Shown piece by piece: positions 1-9,142 of a stretch of DNA of 50,398 nt; position 1 is the stretch's first letter, and each line of letters starts with the position of its first letter. The translations under genes were made by a program, and so were the position numbers. Under the pieces are notes generated by a model. That model was not told the origin of the DNA. It saw only the letters and a program-made list of their open reading frames with translations, and ran no database searches. This DNA is from a virus: the IMG/VR virus record IMGVR_UViG_3300037502_002674, positions 1 through 50,398 of that record. One strand, given 5' to 3'.

Positions 1-1504
1 ACTTGACCGTATCCGCTGCGTTTAGCTTCAGGTTAATCCGATTGCTAAGGGAAGCTGTATCCGCTGCGTTTAGCTTCAGGTTAATCCGATTGCTAAGGGA
101 AGCTGTATCCGCTGCGTTTAGCTTCAGTGCTAAATTAGCTTTAGTGCCTATCGTTGTTAGGGTATCTACGTACTTAACGTAACTTGTTGTGTCTGATGCA
201 TCTAACTTCAAAGAAATGTCTGCCTTAGTACCTATCGTTGTGAGGGTATCCGAAAACTTTACGTATGGAGCAAGCATAGATGCCGTGTCCCCCGCCACTA
301 TTCCGGCGGTAGAACTCGCAAGCCAATAATTGCCAGCGGTATCATACCTAAGTATTTGACCTTGAACAACACTATCTACCTTAACGTCGTTAAGTTCTGC
401 TAAGTCTTCATTCAACCACGGCCTTACCAATAGAGTGAGATTATTTGCATTTGGCCTTCTTACTACAACCGCGAGAGGGACTTTAATTGCAGGCGGATCC
501 GGTTCAATGTTAGTCAATCTACCCGGTTGCGTTGCGCTAAGATATAAGATGTCGCCCTGCGCAAGTATAATCCCAGTCTGCGCAATATCTGATTCCTTTA
601 CATTTCTAACATATCCAAACCAAGTGACGAAACCAAGCGAATCAACGGGCAGGTCTTGGGTCATAATCCCCATGACTAACTTAGATGGATATATGCCACT
701 TCCGTTCGCCGGAACAACCCGTATGTGATCGCCAGTGGTTAGTTGAACAGGGTCAACCATAACCACGATTCCATGTTTAATGAGGCTTGCAGTTTTATTA
801 ACGACATTTGGATAGAACAACTCCTGACCTATCCTATGTACAACTCCATCAAATCCAACGCCCAGCAAAAGCGTAGCATCATCATTGCTCCACCGCAAAT
901 GTCTTCGAGCGGGAAGTACAGTGCTTGTATCAAATGACGCTTCCATGATTGGGAAAAAGGGAGCGGAAAGTGTATCTCCATCTCGCTGGAAAAGATATAG
1001 CGTACTTAAAGAATCGTTGGCAAAATGGACAGAGTCTATCATATTCTCGTAGCTTTCTGTCCAAATGGAAGTGCTATCCGCGATTTGCCTAAGCAGCTTT
1101 GCATTCCAAGTATCTACCCCCGCCTGCATAGCAGCGGTTGCGCCGTTAGCAGCATATACCGCTTGAGGTGCCGCAAGTTTTCCCGGCGTTTCAAATATCA
1201 TGATCTGTCCACGAGGCGATCCCCAGTTGCCGTTCTTCTCTACCAACACAACCCATGCAGAAGAAAAGGTTGCCGAGAAAAATGAATCAAGGCGGTAGAG
1301 CTGCCCTGCTTGAGAGAGGGCAAACATGTTGGTGTCAAACTGCGTAGGATTGTAGGAGTTGCCCGTCAGGTCAGGACGAAAATCTATCCTTGCCCGGTAT
1401 GTACTATCGTTCAAAGTTGTGAACAACCCAGTGCCTACAATCCGGAATTGTCCGGATGCGAGCAACGGAAACGCCAGAAATAATGCTATAACGATTTTTC
1501 TCAT
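1..1504 (-). CDS. Tail-fibre-like protein with signal peptide, partial (C-terminus beyond left edge)
   Basis: The reading frame opens with MRKIVIALFLAFPLLASGQ, a typical Bacteroidota Sec signal peptide with predicted cleavage before Q, and stays open for 501 codons to the window edge. The last third becomes repetitive, with units such as LKLNAADT and SLSNRIN in tandem, as in trimeric phage fibres and Bacteroidota adhesin-like shafts. The start ATG overlaps the stop of the preceding fibre gene as ATGA, so it is the third gene of a translationally coupled fibre operon. The likely role is host-surface binding. The signal peptide is unexpected for a virion fibre. The C-terminal receptor-binding part is not in the window. 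Confidence 0.7.
   Translation of the reverse strand, partial: MRKIVIALFLAFPLLASGQFRIVGTGLFTTLNDSTYRARIDFRPDLTGNSYNPTQFDTNMFALSQAGQLYRLDSFFSATFSSAWVVLVEKNGNWGSPRGQIMIFETPGKLAAPQAVYAANGATAAMQAGVDTWNAKLLRQIADSTSIWTESYENMIDSVHFANDSLSTLYLFQRDGDTLSAPFFPIMEASFDTSTVLPARRHLRWSNDDATLLLGVGFDGVVHRIGQELFYPNVVNKTASLIKHGIVVMVDPVQLTTGDHIRVVPANGSGIYPSKLVMGIMTQDLPVDSLGFVTWFGYVRNVKESDIAQTGIILAQGDILYLSATQPGRLTNIEPDPPAIKVPLAVVVRRPNANNLTLLVRPWLNEDLAELNDVKVDSVVQGQILRYDTAGNYWLASSTAGIVAGDTASMLAPYVKFSDTLTTIGTKADISLKLDASDTTSYVKYVDTLTTIGTKANLALKLNAADTASLSNRINLKLNAADTASLSNRINLKLNAADTVK
10..127 (-). repeat. 48-bp tandem repeat inside fibre gene
   Basis: A 48-base unit starting TATCCGCTGCG is present at 10-57 and 58-105 without a visible difference, and 22 bases of a third copy follow (106-127). 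It encodes 16 residues, SLSNRIN plus LKLNAADT, so copy number can change without breaking the frame. More diverged versions continue to about 250. Confidence 0.9.
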
Positions 1505-3252
1505 CGAAGTATTATCCTAAATCCAGTTACACTAAACAATCCCATTCCCGGAAACACCATCGTGGTAGTATTCGAAGATACGGTTTGTGTATGGTTAGTA
1601 GATGTAGCGTGTTGATCGACAAGCGCATTTGTCGCAATGTCGTACATTTGCACGTTAAAATGCTGGTCACTTGAATTTGCCGTGTTGTTTACCGCAAAAA
1701 TAAATTCAAGGCTACCATTTAAGTTATTGCTATTACCTGTTACGACAATGCTCCTGAAGTCGGTATTAGCAGGCATAGTGAAAGTATAACTACCTGCCGT
1801 TGGGCTTGTCAGGGTAGGCGTACCCGTTCCAAACAAGGAGTAGTTGACCGTGACGGATCCACTTGTCAGTGTTCCCGACGTGATTGTATCTCTTGACAAG
1901 AGGTTGTTAACATAAGTTCTTGTCGCATAGGTGTTTGGATCAATGACATCCACACTGTTTGACACAATCACCCATCTATTGCCGCTACTTGTTTTTTGCG
2001 CTGACAAGGTGATGCTTTGGTCGTCAATCATATTGTACGCCGTCTCTAATGTTCCGTACAATAAAACCCCAGAAAGCTGAACGCCATAACTTGCGCTTTC
2101 ATCTTCAGCGGTTATGACAATCGTTTTGCCTAAATCTGAATCAAGCGGAAAATTGAAGTTGGCAAGCACATTCGATATTGCCCCGTTTTCAGCTCTTAAT
2201 GTCCAAGCGTGTACTTTAGCCCTCGCTATAATCGAGTCAGTGTTTGTCGCTGTTAAATCCGCTCCTGTTGTGCTCCAGTAAGTATAACTAATAGTTCTAT
2301 ATAAACTATCAAGCAATACCGTAGGCGCGACCCTGCCGAGCACGCCGGAGCTGTCAGCGGTGACGAGAAAATTTAAGGTAGAGCTTAATGTGTCTGCCCG
2401 AATTTTACCTTTGACATGGAGTGCTTCCGTTGGTGCATCTGTCCTGACGCCTATCCTATTTGTTCCGGTTTTGGCCATGATCGTAAAGACGGAATCCTGA
2501 TTGTTGTACAAGCCAAAATCATTTAGCGTATTTACCGTTCCAAGGTTCCATCTTATAGTATCGTTTTTGCCAAAGGTGATATTGCCGTTTCCGACCAAAG
2601 AGCTATTCATTCTAATGGTAGAAATATTTCTTTTTATCTCTATCGCCTGCCCCGGACTTGTTGTGCCTATGCCCAATCTATTATTAGCTGCATCCCAGAA
2701 CAAGTTATTACTTCCGGACAGTGTATCGTTTCCGGTAAAGTATGCAACCTGTCCTGCGCTTTGGGTATTTGGAGAAATAACGCCACCCGTCTTTGTGGAT
2801 ATGTCCTTTGCGATAGAGTCTATGCGATTGATTGCGCCACTCAGCTTGATAAATTGCGCTTGAGAAGAAATACCATTTTGATTGTCTGGCGTAAAGGTGT
2901 AAAGGCCGTAATTCTTTGTCGGACGGAATACATCGCCAACTCCAATAGGTGCAACGTTTTGGCCTGAAATTCGGCGGATTGTAACGGGGACGGAAAAAAG
3001 ACTGGCGCTCCCAATAGTGTCAACAACATAGAGTGTTCCGTTTGAGGCAAACACATAGTCGTTTACCTTTACGCTATCTGCATAATAGGTTCCGCTCTGA
3101 TCGTTCACATTCAATGTCCCGGCGTATCGTCCGGTGTTGGTCACGCTAAACCCGGAGAATGTCACCGTTGCATTGAATGAGCGGATAAGCGTATCCTGAC
3201 TATGCACGCATAGCGACAAGAAAACGAAAGCGATAGACAAAAAGTGTTTCAT
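1501..3252 (-). CDS. Exported fibre-like protein with GIGTTSP repeats
   Basis: A 583-residue protein starting MKHFLSIAFVFLSLCVHSQ, a clear Sec signal peptide. Around residues 190-290 it has the motif NRLGIGTTSP and a related RIGVRTDAP segment followed by ALHVKGKIRADT. This is the 'N-GIGTTxPxxxLxV' pattern of phage tail-fibre shafts and Bacteroidota secreted endosialidase-chaperone-type proteins. The remainder is Ser/Thr/Asn-rich and probably beta-structured. Its ATG shares a base with the stop of the upstream gene (TAATG) and its stop overlaps the next ATG. It is probably a receptor-binding or decoration fibre. A chaperone domain at the C-terminus was not recognised. Confidence 0.65.
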   Translation of the reverse strand: MKHFLSIAFVFLSLCVHSQDTLIRSFNATVTFSGFSVTNTGRYAGTLNVNDQSGTYYADSVKVNDYVFASNGTLYVVDTIGSASLFSVPVTIRRISGQNVAPIGVGDVFRPTKNYGLYTFTPDNQNGISSQAQFIKLSGAINRIDSIAKDISTKTGGVISPNTQSAGQVAYFTGNDTLSGSNNLFWDAANNRLGIGTTSPGQAIEIKRNISTIRMNSSLVGNGNITFGKNDTIRWNLGTVNTLNDFGLYNNQDSVFTIMAKTGTNRIGVRTDAPTEALHVKGKIRADTLSSTLNFLVTADSSGVLGRVAPTVLLDSLYRTISYTYWSTTGADLTATNTDSIIARAKVHAWTLRAENGAISNVLANFNFPLDSDLGKTIVITAEDESASYGVQLSGVLLYGTLETAYNMIDDQSITLSAQKTSSGNRWVIVSNSVDVIDPNTYATRTYVNNLLSRDTITSGTLTSGSVTVNYSLFGTGTPTLTSPTAGSYTFTMPANTDFRSIVVTGNSNNLNGSLEFIFAVNNTANSSDQHFNVQMYDIATNALVDQHATSTNHTQTVSSNTTTMVFPGMGLFSVTGFRIILR

Positions 3253-5150
3253 TAGAATACGCCTTTTATGATGTAATTGCCAATACCGTTTACTCCGGTT
3301 ATAGTAGTCGTGGTACTTCCCGTTCCGATTGTCGGATGGGTGATTTGGTAGCCAGTACCTTGATTGTTTAACTGAATCCTTGAAGCGGTTGTTGTTTCAG
3401 TGATGGTGATAGAAGGAAGAAATGCAGTGGCAACACTCGTATTGATAGAGGAAGGCAGCGAAGTCCATGCGCATGTGATATTGAATGCCCCGCCAACGGT
3501 TAAATCCGCAGCGGCACCGGAGAAGCTGAATGAGATAGGACGGCAATTTGCAGGGATAGATAATGTATAGTTTCCTGCGCTTCCAGATGCGGATGGAACA
3601 CCGCCTTGATAAGCTACGATAATCCTGCCACCGCCTGCGAATGTTGTGGTGTAAAAATTGTATCCACTGCCTGCGCTTGCAAGTGCGAGTGTTCCGCCTG
3701 ACATAGTGAAATCAGAGGAGATAGATATTTCTTCTGCTTGCCCAGTACTTGCGGAAAACCTACCTACGAGTTTGTTTTGCGCAATACGCTCATGCACTGG
3801 CGGGTGCCACATCCAATTTGTTCCGTTAGATACGAGTTTTATTGGCTTCTTTATTGCGAGCGAATTTGTAGTAGTCAATGCAGCGACAGAATCATATCTA
3901 CCGATATAATTTCCACCGAATGAAACTATGAGTGCGGTATTGCTTGGCGCTATCGGATAGAACCAAAGTGTTTTGCCCTTAGTTGCAGCCGTTGGTTGCG
4001 GGATTACAACGCCGACGCCACCAGATACAGTGAGTATTTCTAAGTGTAGTTCGTCGTAGGCAAGGATAGTGTCAATGGATAATGTGTCATTCACGGTGTA
4101 TGATTTGTGCCATACATCGGCATCTGTAGTTGACACTGCATCGTTATACAGGTTGCGCATTTCCCAGTAGTACGTACCTTCATAAAGTACGCCTGTTAGT
4201 TTCTTTGGAACTGTTATGATTTCGTTAGCCCCGGAACTTGTCCCAAACGGCGTTGTTTGACTAAACTCTAAAATTCTGACGTCGTCACAGGTAATAGTAT
4301 TTGTATATGATAGCCTTTTTTGCGGGTAATAGTAAATCACTTTTCCGGCGTATGAACTATCCGGCACAGGAATGCGCAATGACGTATTGCCTGTTTCTGC
4401 TTCGGCATATATCGTGAATTCATCGGTATTCTGAAAAGTCGTGTCCGTAAACACCACGTTTTGAGAATTGATTACCCGGCTATTCACGCGCTTTGAGGAT
4501 GCAGCGGCAGCGGTTGGGCTTGCGGGACTGCTAATGAGTTGCCATTTATAGCCGCCACCGGATACCGCAACCGTGGAGACAAAGCGATAATGGCCTGCAA
4601 TAGCGGATATGGAGTTAGGATAGGCGTGCGTGTTCCCGCTAATTGTGGCGAAAGAACCGGACAATGTAGCGCTTTGAATAGTAGCAGATGGTCCGAGATA
4701 CACCAGCACGTCTATGATTTTCCCGCTTGTAGCCGCAGAAGGGGAAGGCAGCGTTATGGTCGATCCGGAAGGTGCTATATTGGTTTCGTATTGCACAAAT
4801 AGATAATCATATTTCGCAACTGTATCTGCCGGAATGCTATACGATTGGCTTACCACGGAGTTTGCCCAACTCTGCGACGTTTGATTGAGCGCTTGAGACG
4901 GCAGCTTTACACATGTGGTGCCCGTCGCCTTGGTAATGCAAACGGAATCGCCGGATATGGTCAGGGATTGATCCATGAACTTCTTAATCGTTGTGAGGCT
5001 CGCTTTTCTTGGAAGGCCAAAACGCTGCGAATACACCTCAAAGGTAGAGTCCGTAACCGTAGTGAGCTCGGTAAATTGATTGGGTCGCACCCACTGGCCA
5101 GAAAGAGAAATGGATAGGACGGTAAAGACTACCGTTAATAGCTTTTTCAT
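3252..5150 (-). CDS. Exported beta-rich fibre-like protein, first gene of fibre operon
   Basis: I place the start at the ATG giving MKKLLTVVFTVLSISLSGQ, a signal peptide, for 632 residues. An ATG 18 bases upstream (5168) overlaps the promoter -7 element and is less likely. The mature part contains two or three diverged repeats of about 130 residues, each with a DTLxxYDELxLE or DTVAKYDYLFVQYE strand followed by 'PSAATSGK' or 'PTAATKGK' loops, suggesting a repeated beta-domain. No enzymatic motif is visible. Operon position before two other fibre-like genes suggests an adhesin or tail-fibre role. Confidence 0.6.
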   Translation of the reverse strand: MKKLLTVVFTVLSISLSGQWVRPNQFTELTTVTDSTFEVYSQRFGLPRKASLTTIKKFMDQSLTISGDSVCITKATGTTCVKLPSQALNQTSQSWANSVVSQSYSIPADTVAKYDYLFVQYETNIAPSGSTITLPSPSAATSGKIIDVLVYLGPSATIQSATLSGSFATISGNTHAYPNSISAIAGHYRFVSTVAVSGGGYKWQLISSPASPTAAAASSKRVNSRVINSQNVVFTDTTFQNTDEFTIYAEAETGNTSLRIPVPDSSYAGKVIYYYPQKRLSYTNTITCDDVRILEFSQTTPFGTSSGANEIITVPKKLTGVLYEGTYYWEMRNLYNDAVSTTDADVWHKSYTVNDTLSIDTILAYDELHLEILTVSGGVGVVIPQPTAATKGKTLWFYPIAPSNTALIVSFGGNYIGRYDSVAALTTTNSLAIKKPIKLVSNGTNWMWHPPVHERIAQNKLVGRFSASTGQAEEISISSDFTMSGGTLALASAGSGYNFYTTTFAGGGRIIVAYQGGVPSASGSAGNYTLSIPANCRPISFSFSGAAADLTVGGAFNITCAWTSLPSSINTSVATAFLPSITITETTTASRIQLNNQGTGYQITHPTIGTGSTTTTITGVNGIGNYIIKGVF

Positions 5151-5165
5151 GCTGCTAATTTTATG

Positions 5166-5173
5166 CAAAGTTA
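5166..5173 (-). promoter_or_regulatory. Promoter -7 element for fibre operon
   Basis: On the minus strand TAACTTTG matches the Bacteroidota -7 consensus TAnnTTTG, about 15 bases before the fibre ATG and just after the upstream terminator. No good -33 TTTG is present at 19-21 bases, so the call rests on position and the -7 element. Confidence 0.45.
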
Positions 5174-5212
5174 ACGCTTTTTATAACAAGATGCACACAT
5201 GCGATGGCACAC

Positions 5213-5247
5213 AAAAAAAAGGCATAGGCGGAGTTTCCGCTTATGCC
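5213..5247 (-). terminator. Intrinsic terminator after 284-residue virion gene
   Basis: On the minus strand GGCATAAGCGGA and TCCGCCTATGCC form a 12-bp stem (one G-T pair) with a 3-base loop, followed directly by TTTTTTTT. It separates the capsid-region transcript from the fibre operon. Confidence 0.9.
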
Positions 5248-5276
5248 CATAATGTTAACCATCAAAAAACGACAAA

Positions 5277-6131
5277 CTATGCTTCGATTGCTTTTTTCAA
5301 TGTTGCGTACATCGCGGCGCCTTCTTGTGTGGTTTTGAACCACCGCGCCAAAGAGGAATTTGCGGCTGAAGCCGAAGCCCCTTTTGTTGCCGTGTAGAAC
5401 TCCATTTTGGTTTCTGTCCACTTAAAGGAATTGCTACGACGGTCAAGCGAAATGATTTTGTTTTCCAGTGCCTTTTCAATGTCGGAAACAAAGGCACCAA
5501 GATTGGAGATAACCTCGTACCCGCCTTGAGCGTTCGATGGGTTCTTTTCGGCGTACTCGATGAGCTTATACCGGAGCACCTGCGTAAGGTCTCCAATTTC
5601 ACCGACGCCAAGTTGGGCGGCAAGGAGCGGGACTTCGTCGTCGGATAGCTTTGCCACCATCTTGATAGCGTCCGCGCTTTGTGATTTGCCTTCTACTTTT
5701 TCGAGCGCAACGGCGTCGTCATTGATTTGCTTAAACCAAACTTTCGTATTGCTATCGCGGTGTGGATTGCTCTCGTTATAATTGCAGAGCATCAAATATT
5801 GATAGGTGAGAATGTCCGAGGAAGAATAGCGCCCGTTTTCATCAGGCCGGATAATGATATGCCCCGAATGATCGAAGTAAATCATCGGCATAATCGGTTC
5901 GCCAGAGGAGGATATGTTGTGGACGTTGGCGATTGTATAGACCTCATTGTTTTCCGGGTCAACAATCCTGTCTGTTTTTGGAACAGCTGTCATGTGCGGA
6001 TACCGCCACATCTTATTGGCCTTGTCCCAGTATTTGCCGCGCACTTCAAATTTCACCATTTGCCCCGTGAGCTTCGGGATACGGGACAAAATGCTGTCCG
6101 GCAAATTGTTGTATTGTTCTGTGATAAACAT
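5277..6131 (-). CDS. Probable virion protein of unknown role
   Basis: A 284-residue soluble protein downstream of the capsid gene with its own flanking terminators. The N-terminal half reads like a mixed alpha/beta domain (KFEVRGKYWDKANKMWRYPH, then YFDHSGHIIIRPDENGRY). The C-terminal half is helical, ending ARWFKTTQEGAAMYATLKKAIEA. No catalytic motif was recognised. Position between capsid and fibres suggests a head-tail or auxiliary capsid component. Function is inferred from position only. Confidence 0.5.
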   Translation of the reverse strand: MFITEQYNNLPDSILSRIPKLTGQMVKFEVRGKYWDKANKMWRYPHMTAVPKTDRIVDPENNEVYTIANVHNISSSGEPIMPMIYFDHSGHIIIRPDENGRYSSSDILTYQYLMLCNYNESNPHRDSNTKVWFKQINDDAVALEKVEGKSQSADAIKMVAKLSDDEVPLLAAQLGVGEIGDLTQVLRYKLIEYAEKNPSNAQGGYEVISNLGAFVSDIEKALENKIISLDRRSNSFKWTETKMEFYTATKGASASAANSSLARWFKTTQEGAAMYATLKKAIEA

Positions 6132-6151
6132 GCTTTTAAGTTTTTCCTTTT

Positions 6152-6190
6152 TAAAAAAACCGGAAAGGGCACAAAGGCCCTGACCGGTTA
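6152..6190 (-). terminator. Intrinsic terminator
   Basis: Minus-strand stem AACCGG / CCGGTT with an inner AGGGC / GCCCT stem, followed by TTTTTTT. It lies directly after the 148-residue gene. Confidence 0.85.
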
Positions 6191-6205
6191 CGGGAGAGAG
6201 GGGCG

Positions 6206-6652
6206 TTATTCTTGCTTGGCGAGTTTAAGACCAAGACGGGTAGTAGATGCAAATGCAATAGGCGTAGCGTCGTTCACCCGAATGCGGTAGTAGGCAGCGG
6301 CGTCCGTCACTTTGATAATCGTATCATTGGTAGCTGTCCACGTCCAAGTCGCAACGTCGTCCCAAAGGTTTACACTTCCTGCGAAGTTAGACGCCTGAAG
6401 GGTAAATACCGCTGTATCGGTGCCAGAGGATTTTACGTGCTCCAGATGGAAGAGTAGTTTAGAATCCTCCTTAATCGGGCGGTTGAGGTTAGCGACAATA
6501 TACTTGTCGGCACCTGCGCTGTCGCGGGAAATGACGGGCGGGTAGATCAGCTCATAAGAGGTGAGCTGCCCGGTTTGATTGGTAGAGGATTGGAATACAA
6601 GCGCCAAAAGCACGAATGCAATCCCGGCAATATAGAAATGAATGCGTTTCAT
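6206..6652 (-). CDS. Small anchored or exported beta-rich protein next to capsid gene
   Basis: The ATG at 6652 gives MKRIHFYIAGIAFVLLALVFQSS, a hydrophobic N-terminus that reads as a signal peptide or signal anchor, then about 125 residues of beta-rich sequence (148 in all). Longer upstream starts would run into the capsid gene and lack this N-terminus. The mature part resembles a small carbohydrate-binding or immunoglobulin-like fold in composition (VFTLQAS, YYRIRVNDA), but no family was recognised. It may decorate the capsid or cell surface. A signal sequence in this place is unusual. Confidence 0.55.
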   Translation of the reverse strand: MKRIHFYIAGIAFVLLALVFQSSTNQTGQLTSYELIYPPVISRDSAGADKYIVANLNRPIKEDSKLLFHLEHVKSSGTDTAVFTLQASNFAGSVNLWDDVATWTWTATNDTIIKVTDAAAYYRIRVNDATPIAFASTTRLGLKLAKQE

Positions 6653-6691
6653 TGAGAGAAAGATTTTTTTTGATGAAATAATATGGCGAGC

Positions 6692-6715
6692 GTAGGGGGA
6701 ATTTAATCCCCCTAC
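6692..6715 (-). terminator. Hairpin after capsid gene, possible attenuator
   Basis: GTAGGGGGA / TCCCCCTAC form a perfect 9-bp stem with a 6-base loop in the space after the capsid stop. The U-tract is missing on the minus strand, so it may reduce read-through or protect mRNA 3' ends rather than terminate. Confidence 0.5.
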
Positions 6716-6731
6716 AAACCGTTCACCACTA

Positions 6732-8105
6732 TTAAACAAGATCAACTGCCATAAAGTGCTGCTTACCAAGGACTTGCAAGCCCTGACGGCACTCATACAC
6801 AATTTTGCGCTTGCTATCGCCGCTGGTCGCAACGCCATCTGCAAGGCCACCAAGAGAGATTTCCCGGTAGCGGGTCATCGCATCGGTCGTTGCGTTGGCC
6901 TGATTGGAGATAGGCATTTTGATGTAGCGGATCATAAACCGGGGTAGGCTCTGACCGTCTGCCGTGCGGATGTTATCCATAGGCAGGAACCATGCACGCT
7001 TTTCAAATCCGGCGCTACCGGAGAAGTTTACGAGCACGGGATGGTCGAAGAACGGAATCCTCTTCTTGGTAAAGCGGTAGTCGTAAAGGTTGAAGGCATC
7101 AACGCCAAGGTCAACCTGACGGCCACCAACTTCCAATGTAGCAAATGGGCTAATAGCGTCCGCCTGCGTAAGGGCATTGAGCATGTTGTCGTGCGCAATG
7201 CTCATTTCGCTGCCCATCAGGATCATGTAGTCGCGCGGCGCCCGTGCCTTGGAGAGCAGACGGGTAATATCCGCATAATTAGTCGTGTTGATACCGGCGG
7301 CGGGAGCAACGATACCTTCCTCAGTGTATTGGTTCAGACCTTTGGTCGTGGAAACAATATTAGAGTTGATGTCCGTGATGGTGTTTGCACCAGCGGTATC
7401 ATTGAATGTATCCGTGCTCTGACGGCCAAGGATCATGGCAGCACTTACAGCAGAAAGGAACTTGGCGTACACCTGCGCCTGCTCATAGCTGAAGTAGTAG
7501 GACTGACCGTTGTACTCGAATTCCACTTGGGAACCCATTTCAATATCCGTCACTTCGTAGGTCTCCTTGAAGATTTGGATATGGTTGGTCTCCTTCGTGA
7601 TTTTGTAACGACGCGATGCAGGCTCTGCGCTACCTTCGCCAGCGGCATTAGAGAACACGGCGAGCTTATCGGAAGTAGTAAGCCCAAGGGTCGTGTTGTC
7701 CACGCTCAAAATGTGAAGTTCGGTAGTACCGTTTAGCATAACGGATCCGTAAGAGCTTTTAGCCTTAACATACCCTACCTTTCCATTCGGGCACATAACG
7801 AGTTCACCAACGCGCACTTTTGCGAAATCATCAGTGGAAAGCGTTACCTTTGGATTTGCAGTAGAGAAGCTGCCAGAGGTATCTACCGCCGTCACGGTGA
7901 CGTTTGCAGAAAGTTCCTCATTGATGAAGTTGTGATACTCCGGTTGGGCGGAAGGCTCCGAGCGGTTCATAAACTCAAGGAGTTCCAAGAAGGACAAATC
8001 CTCGTTTGTTACATTGAGGACTTTGTTCAAAATCTCGCGGCGGTCGACCAAGTTTGGCACCATCAGCGTCGAGACGTAATTTTTTTGCGTTAATCCGAAA
8101 TTCAT
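6732..8105 (-). CDS. Putative major capsid protein
   Basis: A 457-residue soluble protein immediately downstream of the portal and a charged scaffold-like gene, the usual place for the HK97-fold capsid protein. It starts MNFGLTQKNYVSTL and has a variable beta-rich insertion at about residues 70-150 (AVDTSGSFSTANPKVTLSTDD, ELHILSVDN). A long helical and beta core follows with SYEQAQVYAKFLSAVSAAM and YMILMGSEMSIAHD, which resembles the spine and A-domain of capsid proteins of Bacteroidota podoviruses. The size fits crAss-like capsid proteins (around 490 residues). The identification combines gene order and sequence character. No search was run. Confidence 0.8.
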   Translation of the reverse strand: MNFGLTQKNYVSTLMVPNLVDRREILNKVLNVTNEDLSFLELLEFMNRSEPSAQPEYHNFINEELSANVTVTAVDTSGSFSTANPKVTLSTDDFAKVRVGELVMCPNGKVGYVKAKSSYGSVMLNGTTELHILSVDNTTLGLTTSDKLAVFSNAAGEGSAEPASRRYKITKETNHIQIFKETYEVTDIEMGSQVEFEYNGQSYYFSYEQAQVYAKFLSAVSAAMILGRQSTDTFNDTAGANTITDINSNIVSTTKGLNQYTEEGIVAPAAGINTTNYADITRLLSKARAPRDYMILMGSEMSIAHDNMLNALTQADAISPFATLEVGGRQVDLGVDAFNLYDYRFTKKRIPFFDHPVLVNFSGSAGFEKRAWFLPMDNIRTADGQSLPRFMIRYIKMPISNQANATTDAMTRYREISLGGLADGVATSGDSKRKIVYECRQGLQVLGKQHFMAVDLV

Positions 8106-8116
8106 TTTTACTTAAT

Positions 8117-9130
8117 TTAACGTCGTTTGGAAATAGCCCCAAGCAACGCCTGCGATAATGTGGAAGGCGACGACGGCTTGATCGCATCGGGCTTCGCCGG
8201 GTTTTCAAGTTCGTCCAGCAGCTTCCCTGTCGCGGCATTCTTGCCTGAAGCATAAAGTAATGCCTCAAACCCTTCCGGGTCTAAAGCATAGGCGACGACT
8301 TTTGCCCACCGCTTAAAGTCAATGGGCGCCTTTTCGTCGCCTGTTGCGAATACCTTGAAAAAAGAACCATCATCTACAAGGGCTTTTTTGAATTTGTCTA
8401 CATCCTTGACTTTGTACGAAAGTTCGCTGTCGGCTTTCCCGACTTTCACTTCGCCTTCCGTCAGGGCTTTGGCAATAAAGCCGTCCTGTGTGACCATCTT
8501 TTCCCATGCCGCAAAGTCCTCTTCAGCTTGTTTCTTTGCTTCAGCGGCTTTGCTTTCGCGTTCTGCTTTGGTTTCGGCTGCGCTTTTACGCTTGAATTTT
8601 GATTGTTCAGCCTCAAGGTTTTTACGCAGTTCGTTAGCTTTACGTCGAATTTGAGCATCGCGCACCTGCTTTTCGCTTAGCGCTTCCTCATCATCTTCGT
8701 AAACTTCGACCTCCTCGCCGAAATTACTGTCAAAGTATTTTTTCACGGCACGCTCAAAGGCAGCGCCTTTAAGTTCCGGCCATTCTTTTTGTAGCGACGC
8801 CCGGATAACATCCGCATCCGACATGGCGTTAAAGTCCGTTTTCACCATGCGCACGCGCTCAAGTTCCTGCTGCAATAACTCCTCAATGCCGTCGTCTTCG
8901 CCCGTGTAAGCGGACAGGAACTTTTGCACAAACTCATCCTGCAACACCTCCCCAAAGGGGTTTTGCGGAACTTCTGCTACCGCTTCTTTTTCCGGCACAT
9001 TGCCTTGCTCTTGCTCGTCGCTTTGCGTTTCATTTTGCAACGGTTGGCCTTCCGGCTCTTTTGTTTCCGCCGGAGCAGGTTTTACCAGCCCCGGAAGGAT
9101 GTCCTCAATTTTTTTTCCTAATACTTCCAT
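8117..9130 (-). CDS. Putative capsid scaffold or assembly protein
   Basis: 337 residues. The N-terminal 70 residues are acidic and low-complexity (PAETKEPEGQPLQNETQSDEQ). The middle is a long charged coiled coil (about residues 165-220, rich in K, E, A). The C-terminus is basic (ALLGAISKRR). This composition and the position between portal and capsid are the hallmarks of a scaffolding protein, whose basic end binds the capsid shell. It starts 12 bases after the portal stop and ends 12 bases before the capsid ATG, so the three are one transcript. Confidence 0.7.
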   Translation of the reverse strand: MEVLGKKIEDILPGLVKPAPAETKEPEGQPLQNETQSDEQEQGNVPEKEAVAEVPQNPFGEVLQDEFVQKFLSAYTGEDDGIEELLQQELERVRMVKTDFNAMSDADVIRASLQKEWPELKGAAFERAVKKYFDSNFGEEVEVYEDDEEALSEKQVRDAQIRRKANELRKNLEAEQSKFKRKSAAETKAERESKAAEAKKQAEEDFAAWEKMVTQDGFIAKALTEGEVKVGKADSELSYKVKDVDKFKKALVDDGSFFKVFATGDEKAPIDFKRWAKVVAYALDPEGFEALLYASGKNAATGKLLDELENPAKPDAIKPSSPSTLSQALLGAISKRR

Positions 9131-9142
9131 TGTCTCCCTTTT

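Noticed and set aside
10-127. CRISPR-like repeat array
   Set aside because: The units are contiguous, in frame and encode a fibre repeat. There are no spacers.
6653-6853. N-terminal extension of the 148-residue gene into the capsid gene
   Set aside because: The extension would overlap the capsid coding end and hide the signal sequence. The ATG at 6652 is the natural start.
7041-7736. Long plus-strand open frame antisense to the capsid gene
   Set aside because: Same codon register effect as in many GC-balanced genes. It has no leader and no recognisable protein, and the minus-strand gene fits the operon.
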